Shown here: positions 17,535-25,558 of the stretch, piece by piece
Layout: the number at the start of each line of letters is the position of its first letter
Numbering within the stretch: position 1 is the first letter of the stretch
Assembly: GCA_022760355.1 (NCBI GenBank)
Contig: JALEGB010000137.1
Span: forward strand, 1 to 64,000
DNA: 64,000 nucleotides
Source of the DNA: Neomegalonema sp.
Lineage (GTDB): Bacteria; Pseudomonadota; Alphaproteobacteria; Rhodobacterales; Rhodobacteraceae
Reading direction: 5' to 3'
Notes under the pieces: generated by a model
The model's database searches: none
What the model saw: the letters and a program-made list of their open reading frames with translations, nothing else
What the model was told of the DNA's origin: nothing
Translations under genes and position numbers: made by a program

Positions 17535-18441
17535 GCTGTATCTCCTTGGATTGCTGAACATTTTCGGAGGAGCGCGCCCGTGTTTTAGCGGCGACCGACT
17601 TCAGGCCGGCGCGCAGGCCGAGTGGCGCGAAAAGCAGGCTGATGACGAAAATCACGCCCGCAACGAGCACGATGCAGGGGCCCGACGGCGTCTCCGGCGC
17701 GTAGAATGAAATCAGCAGGCCGGCCCAGCAGCTGCCGAGGCAGAAAGCAAAGCCGATCAGCAGCTGGCCGGTGATGGTCGCCGACCAGTAGCGCGCTGAC
17801 GTTGCGGGCAGGATCATCAGCCCCACCGCCATCAGCGTGCCGAGCGTTTTGAAAGCCGCCAGCAGGTTCAGCACCACCAGCAGCATGAACATCTGCTCGA
17901 TCAGCTGCGGGTTCTTGGACTGGGACTCGAAGAAGGTCGGGTCGAGCGTGCTGACGATCAGCGGCCGCAGCAACACGACGAAGGCGCAGAGGGTGATCGT
18001 CGCCACCGCGCCGATCAGGATCATTGAGTCGTTGTCGATGCCGAGGATCGAGCCGAACAGGAAGCTCTTCAGCGGGACGGCGGAGCCCGCGGCGGAGAGG
18101 ATCGTGATCCCAACCGCCAGCGCGATCAGATAGAGCGAGGCGAGGCTGGCGTCGGAGCGCAGGATTGTGACCCGCGCGAGCAGGCTGGTCAGCGCCGCAA
18201 CCCCGATTCCGGCGATCAGCCCGCCGATCAGCAGCGAACCGACCGATAGCCCCGCCACCACGAAGGCGATCACGATGCCCGGTGTGATCGCGTGCGCCAT
18301 CGCCTCGCCCGCGAGGGACAGGCGGCGCAGAACCAGAAAGGCGCCGACCGGCGCGATGGAGGCGGAGAGCGCCGTCGTCGCCACCAGGGCGCGGCGCATA
18401 AAGGCGAACTCCATCCATTCCGGGGTCCAGAACTCAGCCAT
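17521..18441 (-). CDS. znuB: Zinc ABC transporter permease
   Basis: Integral membrane subunit of the metal importer, ABC-3 family, 306 aa. About eight hydrophobic segments; typical features are LRRLSLAGEAMAHAITPG near the N-terminus and KTLGTLMAVGLMILPATSAR in the second half. The ORF-track start at 18624 lies within the ATPase gene. The ATG at 18441 gives an 8-bp overlap with the ATPase stop, the usual coupled arrangement. The C-terminal tail is polar and charged. Confidence 0.9.
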   Translation of the reverse strand: MAEFWTPEWMEFAFMRRALVATTALSASIAPVGAFLVLRRLSLAGEAMAHAITPGIVIAFVVAGLSVGSLLIGGLIAGIGVAALTSLLARVTILRSDASLASLYLIALAVGITILSAAGSAVPLKSFLFGSILGIDNDSMILIGAVATITLCAFVVLLRPLIVSTLDPTFFESQSKNPQLIEQMFMLLVVLNLLAAFKTLGTLMAVGLMILPATSARYWSATITGQLLIGFAFCLGSCWAGLLISFYAPETPSGPCIVLVAGVIFVISLLFAPLGLRAGLKSVAAKTRARSSENVQQSKEIQHEIP

Positions 18442-19219
18442 GGCCGGCCTCCAGCTCGGTTCCCCGATAGATGCGCGGCGCCCAGGCGGCCTGACTTTCA
18501 GACATGTAGCCTTGCGCGACCAGGTTCTGAACGGTGAGAACTTCGTCCACCGCGCCATAAACCCCACGGCCGCCGCCGAGCAGCAGGGCGTGGCTGCAGC
18601 GATCCAGCACGGCGGAGAGGTCATGGACGACGAGGATCACCCCGCGCCCCTCGGCCGACCATTGGTCGATCACATCGAGCAGCTGCGCCTCGGTTCGCTG
18701 ATCGACGGCGGCGAAGGGTTCGTCGAGCAGGATGAGCGGCGCGTCCTGGACGATCACGCGCGAGAACAGCGCCCGCTGCAGCTGCCCGCCGGACAGCGTG
18801 TAGATCGGCTGATCTGCGACTTCAGCGACGCCTGTGGCCTCGAGCGCCATGGTGATGCGGGCGCGCGTCGCCTCATCCACCCGGCCGCGAAAGCCGAAGC
18901 CGCGCCAAGCGCCCATCGCGGCCAGATCGCGCGTCTTGATCGGAAAACGGCGGTCAAACTCGGAAAGTTGAGCGAGATAGCCGATTTCGCGCGGGCGCCC
19001 TCTTGGCCAGCTCAGCGTCCCAGCGAGCGGCGGGCGCATGCCGAGCACCGTCTTGACGAAGGTCGTCTTGCCCGAGCCGTTATGTCCCACCACCGCCAGC
19101 ACGTCGCCGGGCTGGACATGAAACTGGAGCCCATGGGCCAGCTCATGCGCCGGATAGCCCAGGGCGAGCCCGTCGCAGTTCAGAATGGCGGGCGTATTTT
19201 TCCGTACCCCGGCCGCCAC
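18434..19219 (-). CDS. znuC: Zinc ABC transporter ATP-binding protein
   Basis: Cytoplasmic ATPase of the metal importer, about 261 aa. Walker A GHNGSGKTT, Q-loop IGYLAQLSEF, signature LSGGQLQRALF, Walker B LILLDEPFAAVD and His-switch LVVHDL are all intact. The start is uncertain: the ORF-track start is a TTG at 19246. GTG 19219 (VAAGVRKNTPAIL) gives a more usual N-terminus, though its ribosome-binding site is weak. It is the first gene of the zinc cluster, so a Zur site is expected upstream, but no convincing palindrome was seen. Confidence 0.88.
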   Translation of the reverse strand: MAAGVRKNTPAILNCDGLALGYPAHELAHGLQFHVQPGDVLAVVGHNGSGKTTFVKTVLGMRPPLAGTLSWPRGRPREIGYLAQLSEFDRRFPIKTRDLAAMGAWRGFGFRGRVDEATRARITMALEATGVAEVADQPIYTLSGGQLQRALFSRVIVQDAPLILLDEPFAAVDQRTEAQLLDVIDQWSAEGRGVILVVHDLSAVLDRCSHALLLGGGRGVYGAVDEVLTVQNLVAQGYMSESQAAWAPRIYRGTELEAGHG

Positions 19220-19444
19220 TAGATAATACCTACAATCAATACCCAAATAACGCCGCTAACTGCCGTGGCTCCACATAACAAATCTCGCAGGCTTAAATCG
19301 GTCAGTGAGAAGTTTTCTTCCACGTCTTTTCTGCTTGGCTTGATCATCGCGAGTTCCTTTATCGGGAGTTTGCTTGTGAAGGCGTTTCTTGGTTTGCGCG
19401 CCGGCTATCTCATCTTGGTTTCATGGCATTGGGCTCAATTCGCC

Positions 19445-19474
19445 CTGTCGCCGCCCGCGAGCAGGCGGCGACAG
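19445..19474 (-). terminator. Hairpin after cynS
   Basis: CTGTCGCCGCC pairs perfectly with GGCGGCGACAG (11 bp) around an 8-nt loop, nine bases beyond the cynS stop. There is no clear T-tract on either strand. It is likely the transcript end or a stabilising 3' structure for the cyanate operon. Confidence 0.65.
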
Positions 19475-19482
19475 GTCTATGA

Positions 19483-19938
19483 TCAGAAGGTTTTGTAGGG
19501 CAGGAACTTGCCGGTCATTTCGATCTTCACCCGGTCGCCAGCCGGGTTGGCCTCGCGGCTGATATCCATGGTGAAGTCGATCGCGGACATGATGCCGTCG
19601 CCGAATTCTTCTTCGATCAGCGCCTTCATGGTGGTGCCGTAGACGCTCACGACCTCATAGAGGCGGTAAATCAGCGGGTCGGTCGGCACCGCGGTCGGCA
19701 GGGAGCCGCGATAAGGCACAGTCATCAGCAGCGCGAGTTCTTCTTCGGAAAAGTTAAGGCCCAACGCATGGCCTGCGGCGACGGCTTGATCGCGGGTCAG
19801 GGAGATTTGCCCCATCAGCGCGGCGGTGGTCCATTCTTTGGAGTGGCCGACGGCGGCGGCGATGTCTGACCATTTGACGCCGCGCATGATCTTATGTGCG
19901 ACGATTTTTTCAGTGAGTTCAGCCCTGGTGATCATCAT
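19483..19938 (-). CDS. cynS: Cyanate hydratase (cyanase)
   Basis: Decomposes cyanate with bicarbonate to ammonia and CO2; 151 aa, normal length. An N-terminal helical domain (KWSDIAAAVGHSKEWTTAAL) precedes the catalytic dimer domain. Active-site residues are visible: Arg and Glu in LIYRLYEVV and Ser in GIMSAIDF. It ends in the conserved GKFLPYKTF. AAGGAG stands just upstream of tandem ATGs. It is the last gene after an ABC importer of the cyanate/nitrate class, which fits uptake and use of cyanate as nitrogen. Confidence 0.97.
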   Translation of the reverse strand: MMITRAELTEKIVAHKIMRGVKWSDIAAAVGHSKEWTTAALMGQISLTRDQAVAAGHALGLNFSEEELALLMTVPYRGSLPTAVPTDPLIYRLYEVVSVYGTTMKALIEEEFGDGIMSAIDFTMDISREANPAGDRVKIEMTGKFLPYKTF

Positions 19939-19946
19939 TTCACTCC

Positions 19947-20849
19947 TTACATCGCGATAGTTTGGGGGGCGGCTAGCGCCGCTGTTGTGTCTGCCGCCAT
20001 TGGCCGAGCAACTGGCGGTTTTTTCGGGTCGTAGGACGCGCTCGCGATTTCTTCTTTGAAGTTCTTTGAGCGGTTGACCAGAAACTCAATGAGATGATTT
20101 CGCATCGGATAGTAATTCGGATGCATATGCAGATTTGTTCTTGAACGCGGCTTCGGCAGCGTGTTCTCGACGATCTCACAGACCCGCGCCTCGGGGCCGT
20201 TGGTCATCAGAACAATGCGGTCCGCCAGTAGGATCGCTTCGTCGATATCGTGCGTGATCATGAAGCTCGTTTGCTTGCGCGCATGTACGATCGAGACAAG
20301 CTCATCCTGGAGCGAGCCGCGGGTGAGTGCGTCAAGCGCGGAAAACGGCTCGTCCATCAGCATGATCCGCGGCTCAATCGCGAGCGCGCGGGCGATGCCG
20401 ACCCGTTGCCGCATACCGCCGGAAAGCTGCGACGGCTTCTTCGTCTCTGCGCCGGTCAGGTGCACAAGGTCGATGAATTCCTGGCAGTGGGCGCGGCGCT
20501 CCTCCCGGCTTTTCTCTGGCCAGCGGGAGGATACGGCGAAGTCAATGTTCGCCATCGCCGTCATCCAGGGCATGAGCGCATGTCCCTGGAAGATCACGGC
20601 GCGATCGAGGCTGGGGCCGCGCACATCCTTGCGATCGACCAGGACGACGCCATTCGTTGGCTTGTCGAGGCCGGCGAGAATGTTCAGCATCGTCGTCTTG
20701 CCGCAACCGGAGTGGCCGATTAGGCAAACGAACTCGCCCTCATGAACATCGAACCAAATATCTCCGAATACTTGTGTTGAAGACTTTTCATTTGGGGTTG
20801 GAAATGATTTTTCTAACCCCTGCACTTGAATGATTGGTTTGTCAGTCAT
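19947..20849 (-). CDS. cynD: Cyanate/nitrate-type ABC transporter ATP-binding protein
   Basis: ATPase subunit, 300 aa. Walker [13 protein letters not shown], signature [15 protein letters not shown], Walker [13 protein letters not shown], His-switch MITHDIDEA. The C-terminus has the extra segment ([22 protein letters not shown]) typical of NrtD/CynD, whereas SsuB lacks it. It is 9 bp from cynS and about 10 bp from the permease. The name cynD is chosen for the cyanase neighbour; nitrate cannot be excluded. Confidence 0.92.
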   Translation of the reverse strand: MTDKPIIQVQGLEKSFPTPNEKSSTQVFGDIWFDVHEGEFVCLIGHSGCGKTTMLNILAGLDKPTNGVVLVDRKDVRGPSLDRAVIFQGHALMPWMTAMANIDFAVSSRWPEKSREERRAHCQEFIDLVHLTGAETKKPSQLSGGMRQRVGIARALAIEPRIMLMDEPFSALDALTRGSLQDELVSIVHARKQTSFMITHDIDEAILLADRIVLMTNGPEARVCEIVENTLPKPRSRTNLHMHPNYYPMRNHLIEFLVNRSKNFKEEIASASYDPKKPPVARPMAADTTAALAAPQTIAM

Positions 20850-20858
20850 CGCCCCACC

Positions 20859-21704
20859 CTATTCGACATACGCGACCAGGCGGCCGGCCCGCGCCAACGC
20901 CAAGTCAAGCAACATGCCAACCACGCCGATAAAGAAGATCGCCGAGATCACGCCCGTAATAGATAGATTGTTCCATTCATTCCATACGAAGTATCCAATG
21001 CCTGTGCCGCCGACGAGCATTTCAGCGGCAACAATAACTAGCCACGCGATGCCAATTGAAATTCGCATTCCTGTCAGTATCGTCGGTGCTGCCGCCGGTA
21101 GTATTACGCGGAATGCAGTGCGCCATGATGATACTTCGAGTGTTCGTGCTACATTGAGCCACTCTCTGCGCACATTTGCGACGCCGAATGTCGTGTTGAT
21201 CAGCATCGGCCAAATCGAGCAAATGAAGATCACGAATATTGACGATGTCTCGCTGTCTTTAATTGTGTACAGAGCGAGCGGCATCCAAGCGAGCGGTGAG
21301 ACGGGTTTGAGCAGTTGAATAAAGGGATCAAGCGCGCGCTGGGCGACATTGGACATGCCGATCAAAAAGCCGAGCGGCACTGCAATGAGCGCGGCGAGGA
21401 AGAAGCCGGTCAGCACCCTCGCGATCGAATAGGCGAGCTGAATGCCGATGCCTTTGTCATTCGGGCCCGCGTCATAAAACGGGTTGGTGATGTGGCCCCA
21501 AATCTCTTTGCCGACATCGGCCGGGCTGGGGATAGCGCTTTTCCCTTTGGCGGTTGGGCCGAGCAGTTCGGCGAGCTCGGGGTCCATTTTGACCGCAGGC
21601 CCCTGCTTTGAAAGCACGAACAGATGCCAGCTTAGCAAGAAAACACCAAGAATAATGATAGATAGCGCTAACGCTTTTGCCCAAGGCGGTTGTGTTGTCG
21701 TCAT
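20859..21704 (-). CDS. cynB: Cyanate/nitrate-type ABC transporter permease
   Basis: Inner-membrane permease of 281 aa with an N-terminal helix and about five more segments. The EAA loop is visible (EWLNVARTLEVSSWRTAFRVILPAAAPTILTGMRI), as in NrtB/CynB. Silent positions in the middle of the gene (around 21.0-21.25 kb) look more AT-rich than the neighbours, a mild codon-usage difference. It is preceded by a 96-bp gap with a strong hairpin after the binding-protein gene. Confidence 0.92.
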   Translation of the reverse strand: MTTTQPPWAKALALSIIILGVFLLSWHLFVLSKQGPAVKMDPELAELLGPTAKGKSAIPSPADVGKEIWGHITNPFYDAGPNDKGIGIQLAYSIARVLTGFFLAALIAVPLGFLIGMSNVAQRALDPFIQLLKPVSPLAWMPLALYTIKDSETSSIFVIFICSIWPMLINTTFGVANVRREWLNVARTLEVSSWRTAFRVILPAAAPTILTGMRISIGIAWLVIVAAEMLVGGTGIGYFVWNEWNNLSITGVISAIFFIGVVGMLLDLALARAGRLVAYVE

Positions 21705-21750
21705 ATTCTATCCAGTCTCTTTGCTATTCCGAACTGGCCTATCTAGCGGT

Positions 21751-21792
21751 GCGCGGCTTGGCGTAAGCGGGGGTAGATTCGCCAAGCCGCGC
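21751..21792 (-). other. Intercistronic hairpin between cynA and cynB
   Basis: GCGCGGCTTGGCG and CGCCAAGCCGCGC form a perfect 13-bp stem around a 16-nt loop, nine bases after the cynA stop. No T-tract follows. It probably stabilises the upstream binding-protein message, or reduces read-through into cynBDS. Confidence 0.75.
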
Positions 21793-21800
21793 TGGTTTAG

Positions 21801-23321
21801 TTAGCCGCGCTTGATTGCGAAGCTATCGATGTACTCATCTGGTTTTGAGTAATCGAAGGTCTTGCCCATGATGTCATAGCTCTTGTAAGTGACATCTGGT
21901 GGCGTTTGCCCCATGTCTTTCATGACAGCTTGGGCGTCGGTCGCCAAGTATACCTGCTCAGCGATCGCTTTATAGTTGACGTCCCCTTCAATATAGCCCC
22001 ATCGCTTCATCTGCGACAGGATCCACACCCCAAAGGAGTGGTACGGGAACGGATCAAAATCGATCCGGTCCGGCTCGTTCCGAACGGCGCCCAGACCGTC
22101 GGCGAAGCGGCCGGTCAGAACTTGCTTCACCACCGTTTCCGGCTGATTGAGGTAGTTCTTCGGTGAAATCGCCTTTGAAATCTCAGCCCGGTTTTCCGGC
22201 GCCGAGGAATAGGCGGTCGCGTCGAGGATCGACTTAAACAACGCCAAGAAAGTGTTCGGCGTCTCGTCGATGAACTTCTTCGAGGCGGCGAAGGCGCAGC
22301 ACGGGTGGCCCGGCCAGATTTCTTTGGTCAGCTTGTAGATAAAGCCGACGCCATCATAGACGGCGCGCTGGTTGAACGGATCTGGGCTCAGATAGCCATC
22401 CAAGTTGCCGGCGGAAAGGTTGGCCACCATCTCTGGCGGCGGCACCACCCGGATTTGGATGTCTTTGTCCGGATCCAGGCCCGCTTCGGCGACATAGTAG
22501 CGAAGCAGGAAGTTGTGCATCGAATATTCGAACGGCACGCCGAAGGTGAAGCCTTTCCACAGCTTCGGATTCTGCTTGTCCTTGTGCTTCATCGCCAGGG
22601 TGATGGCCTGGCCGTTGATGTTCTCAACTGCAGGCATCGTCCATGGCGTCGCCGCCGAGCCGGCGCCGACCGTGATCGCCAGCGGCATCGGGGTCAGCAT
22701 GTGCGCCGCGTCGTACTCGTAGGAGAGCGACTTGTCGCGGCTGACCGCCCAACCGGCGGTTTTGATCACATCTACGTCAAGCCCGTACTTCTTATAGAAG
22801 CCCAACGGGTGCGCCATGATGATCGGGGTGGCGCAAGTGATCGGCACGAAGCCGACTTTGAGGTCCTTTTTCTCAATCGGACCTTTCGCGTCGACGATAT
22901 TGGCGACCGCCTTATCGATCGGCAGGATCGAGCTGATCGCCGCCGCCGCTGTGCCTGCGCCAACTGCGCGCAGGAAGGCCCGGCGATTGGCGTCGGTTCC
23001 GAAGATCCCGTTTAGGATCGCGGACTCCGCCAGATTCGCGAGGACTCTCTCCTGATCCTTCCAATCCAGCTTTTCAGCTGTATCGGTCGGCGCCGCCAAA
23101 TCGCTGAGTGCGCGATCGGCTTCTGTCGCTTCGCGTGCGACGGGTCCTTCGGCGCCGTTCGGCGTCGTCTCCGCGCAATAGAAGCGCGATCCTTTAGATG
23201 CGTCCGCGAGCGCCGCTTGGTGCTCGAACATCGTCGCATGCAGTCCGCACGGACAGCCGTTCCAAAGAACTTCGTCCGCATCGTAGAGGTTGCTCAAAGC
23301 TCCCATGAGCCTGTGCTCCAT
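21801..23321 (-). CDS. cynA: Cyanate/nitrate-type ABC transporter substrate-binding protein with N-terminal extension
   Basis: Binding protein of the CmpA/NrtA/CynA family, 506 aa. The binding domain begins at about residue 150 (DLKVGFVPITCATPIIMAHPLGFYKKYG). A Tat-like motif RRAFLRAVGAG at about 112 and a hydrophobic stretch precede it. The first 100 residues are an extension with a CPCGLHATMFEH motif, which I have met in other proteins of this family. The in-frame ATG at 23321 is 15 bases from a strong AAAGGAGG; that site is better spaced for an out-of-frame ATG at 23331. The leader carries two hexaloop hairpins expected to be the ANTAR-protein target. Confidence 0.9.
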   Translation of the reverse strand: MEHRLMGALSNLYDADEVLWNGCPCGLHATMFEHQAALADASKGSRFYCAETTPNGAEGPVAREATEADRALSDLAAPTDTAEKLDWKDQERVLANLAESAILNGIFGTDANRRAFLRAVGAGTAAAAISSILPIDKAVANIVDAKGPIEKKDLKVGFVPITCATPIIMAHPLGFYKKYGLDVDVIKTAGWAVSRDKSLSYEYDAAHMLTPMPLAITVGAGSAATPWTMPAVENINGQAITLAMKHKDKQNPKLWKGFTFGVPFEYSMHNFLLRYYVAEAGLDPDKDIQIRVVPPPEMVANLSAGNLDGYLSPDPFNQRAVYDGVGFIYKLTKEIWPGHPCCAFAASKKFIDETPNTFLALFKSILDATAYSSAPENRAEISKAISPKNYLNQPETVVKQVLTGRFADGLGAVRNEPDRIDFDPFPYHSFGVWILSQMKRWGYIEGDVNYKAIAEQVYLATDAQAVMKDMGQTPPDVTYKSYDIMGKTFDYSKPDEYIDSFAIKRG

Positions 23322-23334
23322 AGTACGACATGTT

Positions 23335-23424
23335 GGCCTCCTTTAGCCGTCTCCGCAAACGCCCCCATCAGCGCTCCGCGGTGGTTTGAATTTGATCGCA
23401 TTGCGCCGCCTTTGGCGCGCGATC
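23335..23424 (-). promoter_or_regulatory. Two-hexaloop ANTAR-type RNA leader of the cyn operon
   Basis: Transcribed leader of cynA on the minus strand. P1 (23394-23424): GCGCC-[AAAGGC]-GGCGC, extended by GATCGC/GCGATC with an AAT bulge. P2 (23335-23348): GGCT-[AAAGGA]-GGCC. Both loops have six bases with A in position 1 and G in position 4, the known ANTAR consensus. The linker is 54 nt. The loop and 3' arm of P2 contain the Shine-Dalgarno AAAGGAGG. The gene just upstream encodes an ANTAR protein. Confidence 0.7.
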
Positions 23425-23443
23425 CAGCTTGCGTCCGGCGCGC

Positions 23444-24049
23444 TTAGGCGTCGGAGGCGAGCAATTCTTCAGCCTCAATGATCGCGCGCGCCGTTTCCGG
23501 CAGCGGCAGGTTGCGGGTCATTGAGAGCGCCTGCAGGCGCTTATGCGCTTCGTCTTCGGACAGGCCGCCGCGCGCCATCAGCACGCCCTTCGCGCGCGCC
23601 ACCAGCTTCATTGAAGCCAGCGCGTTTTTGGCGGAGCGCCAATCTTCGGTCAGGCGCTGTATTCGGGCGCGAACGGCGATTGCGCTTGCGGCGCCGATGG
23701 CGATGCGGTCGGCTTGCACGCCAACAGGGGCCACCTGATCCGCGCCGGCCGCGATCAGGCGCGCGGCGATGTCGGGTTGGGCGTTGTCGACCAGGGTCAA
23801 GATCGGCGCCGCCAGGCCCTCGCGCAGGGTCTCCAGCGCTTCGATCGCGCTCGGCGCGCCTTCGCCTGCGTGAAAGAAGGCGAGCTCGACATCTAGGGCG
23901 GCGTCGATCGCGCTCGCCGCGTCGCCGAAACCGCCCACAATCGCGAAGCCGCGATCATGTAGCACGCTCGAGAACAGCTCACGGCGGCCGGCTTCCGGGT
24001 CAATCAACAGCGCGCGCCGCACGGTGGGATCGGGGAGGGACAAGAACAT
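23444..24049 (-). CDS. ANTAR-domain RNA-binding antiterminator, NasT/AmiR-like
   Basis: 201 aa. The N-terminal domain (1-120) is a receiver-like fold, but the phospho-acceptor position looks changed (VELAFFHAGEG instead of a loop with Asp), so it is probably not phosphorylated. Helical linker at 120-145. C-terminal ANTAR domain at about 145-198 (ARAKGVLMARGGLSEDEAHKRL, then a three-helix pattern). ANTAR proteins bind paired hexaloop hairpins and prevent termination. It is the last gene of the eight-gene operon and lies immediately upstream of the cynA leader that carries such hairpins. No NasS-like partner was seen. Confidence 0.88.
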   Translation of the reverse strand: MFLSLPDPTVRRALLIDPEAGRRELFSSVLHDRGFAIVGGFGDAASAIDAALDVELAFFHAGEGAPSAIEALETLREGLAAPILTLVDNAQPDIAARLIAAGADQVAPVGVQADRIAIGAASAIAVRARIQRLTEDWRSAKNALASMKLVARAKGVLMARGGLSEDEAHKRLQALSMTRNLPLPETARAIIEAEELLASDA

Positions 24050-24660
24050 CAGGCCGTCTCCTCGACACCGAGGGCTGCAGCCAGGTAGTCGAGCCGATCC
24101 TGCCCGAGGAAGCGCGCGCCATCCAGCACATAGGTTGGCGAGCCGAACACCTGCGCGGCGATCGCGTCATGGGTGTAGGCCTCGGCCGCCGCCCTTGTTT
24201 CGTCGGCGGCCGCGCGCCCAAGGATCGCGAGCGCGTCAAAGCCTGCGGCGCTCAGGATGTCGCTGGCGGTCGCCTCGCTGGCGATATCGCGTTCCTCGGC
24301 CCATACGGCGCGCAGAAAGGCGAACGAGATCCGGCCGACATCGCCGCCGGTCAGATCGACCGCAATAATGATCCGGCAGGCGAGATCGGTTGGCGTCGGC
24401 CAGTATGTCGGCTTCGGATTGATCGGTAGGCCGAAACGTGCGGCGCACCGCGTGAGATCCTCCATCCGATAGCTCAACCGGGCGTCGGATTGCTTGAAGG
24501 GCGGGGTCGTTTCGCTCGCCGCGAAAACCCGAGCGATGTCGACCGGGCGATAGCGGATCTCCGCATTGGCCGCCGTCGCAATGGCGCGCAGCCGCGGCTC
24601 GCCCAGATAGGCGAAACCAGAGATTGGCGCGTAGTAATAGTCGATTGTCGCTCGGGTCAT
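24049..24660 (-). CDS. DsbA-fold oxidoreductase, 2-hydroxychromene-2-carboxylate isomerase-like
   Basis: Cytoplasmic thioredoxin-fold protein, 203 aa, of the kappa-GST/HCCA-isomerase group, which uses glutathione. The N-terminus TIDYYYAPISGFAYLGEPRL carries the Ser that replaces Cys in this group (about residue 14). The cis-Pro region is VFGSPTYVLDGARFLGQDRL. It overlaps the ANTAR gene by one base and lies 10 bp after the rhodanese gene. A glutathione-conjugate reaction in the same pathway is plausible. The substrate is not known. Confidence 0.85.
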   Translation of the reverse strand: MTRATIDYYYAPISGFAYLGEPRLRAIATAANAEIRYRPVDIARVFAASETTPPFKQSDARLSYRMEDLTRCAARFGLPINPKPTYWPTPTDLACRIIIAVDLTGGDVGRISFAFLRAVWAEERDIASEATASDILSAAGFDALAILGRAAADETRAAAEAYTHDAIAAQVFGSPTYVLDGARFLGQDRLDYLAAALGVEETA

Positions 24661-24670
24661 TGTGCTCTCC

Positions 24671-25522
24671 TTAGGCGGCGAAAGGCAGGCCTTCGTCGAT
24701 TGGCAGCGAGGGATCGCGCGACCATTCGTTCCAAGAGCCGAAATAGATCCGCACGTCTTTCACGCCGGCCTCCTTGAGGGCGACGAAGGTGTTCGAGGCG
24801 CGCGCCCCCTTGAAGCAGTACAGATAGACGGGCGTGTCCTTGGTGATGCCGACGCTGGCGCACTCCGCCATCACTTCGTCCGCCGATTTGATCCGCGGCC
24901 CTTCGGCGGTTGGCTTCATGAAGCGGTACCATTCGATCCAGCGCGCGCCCGGAATTCGGCCTTTGCGCGGGCAGAAATCCTTGCCGTAGGGGGAGGAGCT
25001 GTCCGCGATCCATTCATCGACATCGCGCACATCCAAAATGGCGATGGACGGGTTGCCCAGCGCCGCTTGCATATCCGCCTGCGTCAGCATCAGCGCCGCC
25101 GCACTTGGGTCGACGGGAAAGCTGGCTGGCGTCGGCGTCAGCGGCGCGGTGTGGAGATCAAAGCCGGCGGCTTTCCACGCATCGACGCCGCCATGGAGCA
25201 CCGCCGCGTTCGGATAGCCGAGATATTTCAGCAGAAAATATCCGCGGCAGGACTGGCCGAAGCCGGTATTCATCGATTGCTCGCACAGAACGGCGGTTTT
25301 GGCTCCATCCAACCCGGCGGCGCCGAAAGCTGCGGCGAATTTCGCGCTGAGCTCCGCCATGCCATCGGCGGAGGACGTCGCCAGGTAGGTGAAGATCTCA
25401 TGCAGATTTACGGCGCCAGCGATGTGGCCGGCCTTGAAGCTGTCGGGGTCGCGGGTGTCGATTACGACAACATCCGGTCCGAGATTTTCTTTCAGGGTTT
25501 GCGGCGAAACTAATACGGACAT
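24671..25522 (-). CDS. Two-domain rhodanese-type sulfurtransferase
   Basis: 283 aa with two rhodanese domains. The N-terminal domain (1-135, VVVIDTRDPDSFKAGHIAGA) also has a Cys in its loop (LCEQSMNTG). The C-terminal catalytic domain (about 155-283) has the active-site loop YCFKGARAS. This loop differs from the classical thiosulfate (CRKGVT) and mercaptopyruvate (CGSGVT) types, so the donor is open. ATG 25522 is chosen because AAGGAG stands eight bases upstream. It moves sulfane sulfur, possibly to cyanide to make thiocyanate or the reverse, within the N/S operon. Confidence 0.9.
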   Translation of the reverse strand: MSVLVSPQTLKENLGPDVVVIDTRDPDSFKAGHIAGAVNLHEIFTYLATSSADGMAELSAKFAAAFGAAGLDGAKTAVLCEQSMNTGFGQSCRGYFLLKYLGYPNAAVLHGGVDAWKAAGFDLHTAPLTPTPASFPVDPSAAALMLTQADMQAALGNPSIAILDVRDVDEWIADSSSPYGKDFCPRKGRIPGARWIEWYRFMKPTAEGPRIKSADEVMAECASVGITKDTPVYLYCFKGARASNTFVALKEAGVKDVRIYFGSWNEWSRDPSLPIDEGLPFAA

Positions 25523-25558
25523 TCTCTTCACTCCTTGAGGCCCCCGGAAGGCGATCGT

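Noticed and set aside
19200-19290. Zur box upstream of znuC
   Set aside because: AT-rich stretches such as GTTATTTGG are present, but no inverted repeat convincing enough to annotate.
19265-19498. 77-aa plus-strand ORF with a hydrophobic segment
   Set aside because: No ribosome-binding site, overlaps the cynS 3' end and its hairpin, and the C-terminal half is encoded by the hairpin itself.
23349-23393. Alternative second ANTAR hairpin CGCT-GATGGG-GGCG
   Set aside because: The hexaloop starts with G, not A, and the closing pair is a wobble; the AAAGGA hairpin fits better.
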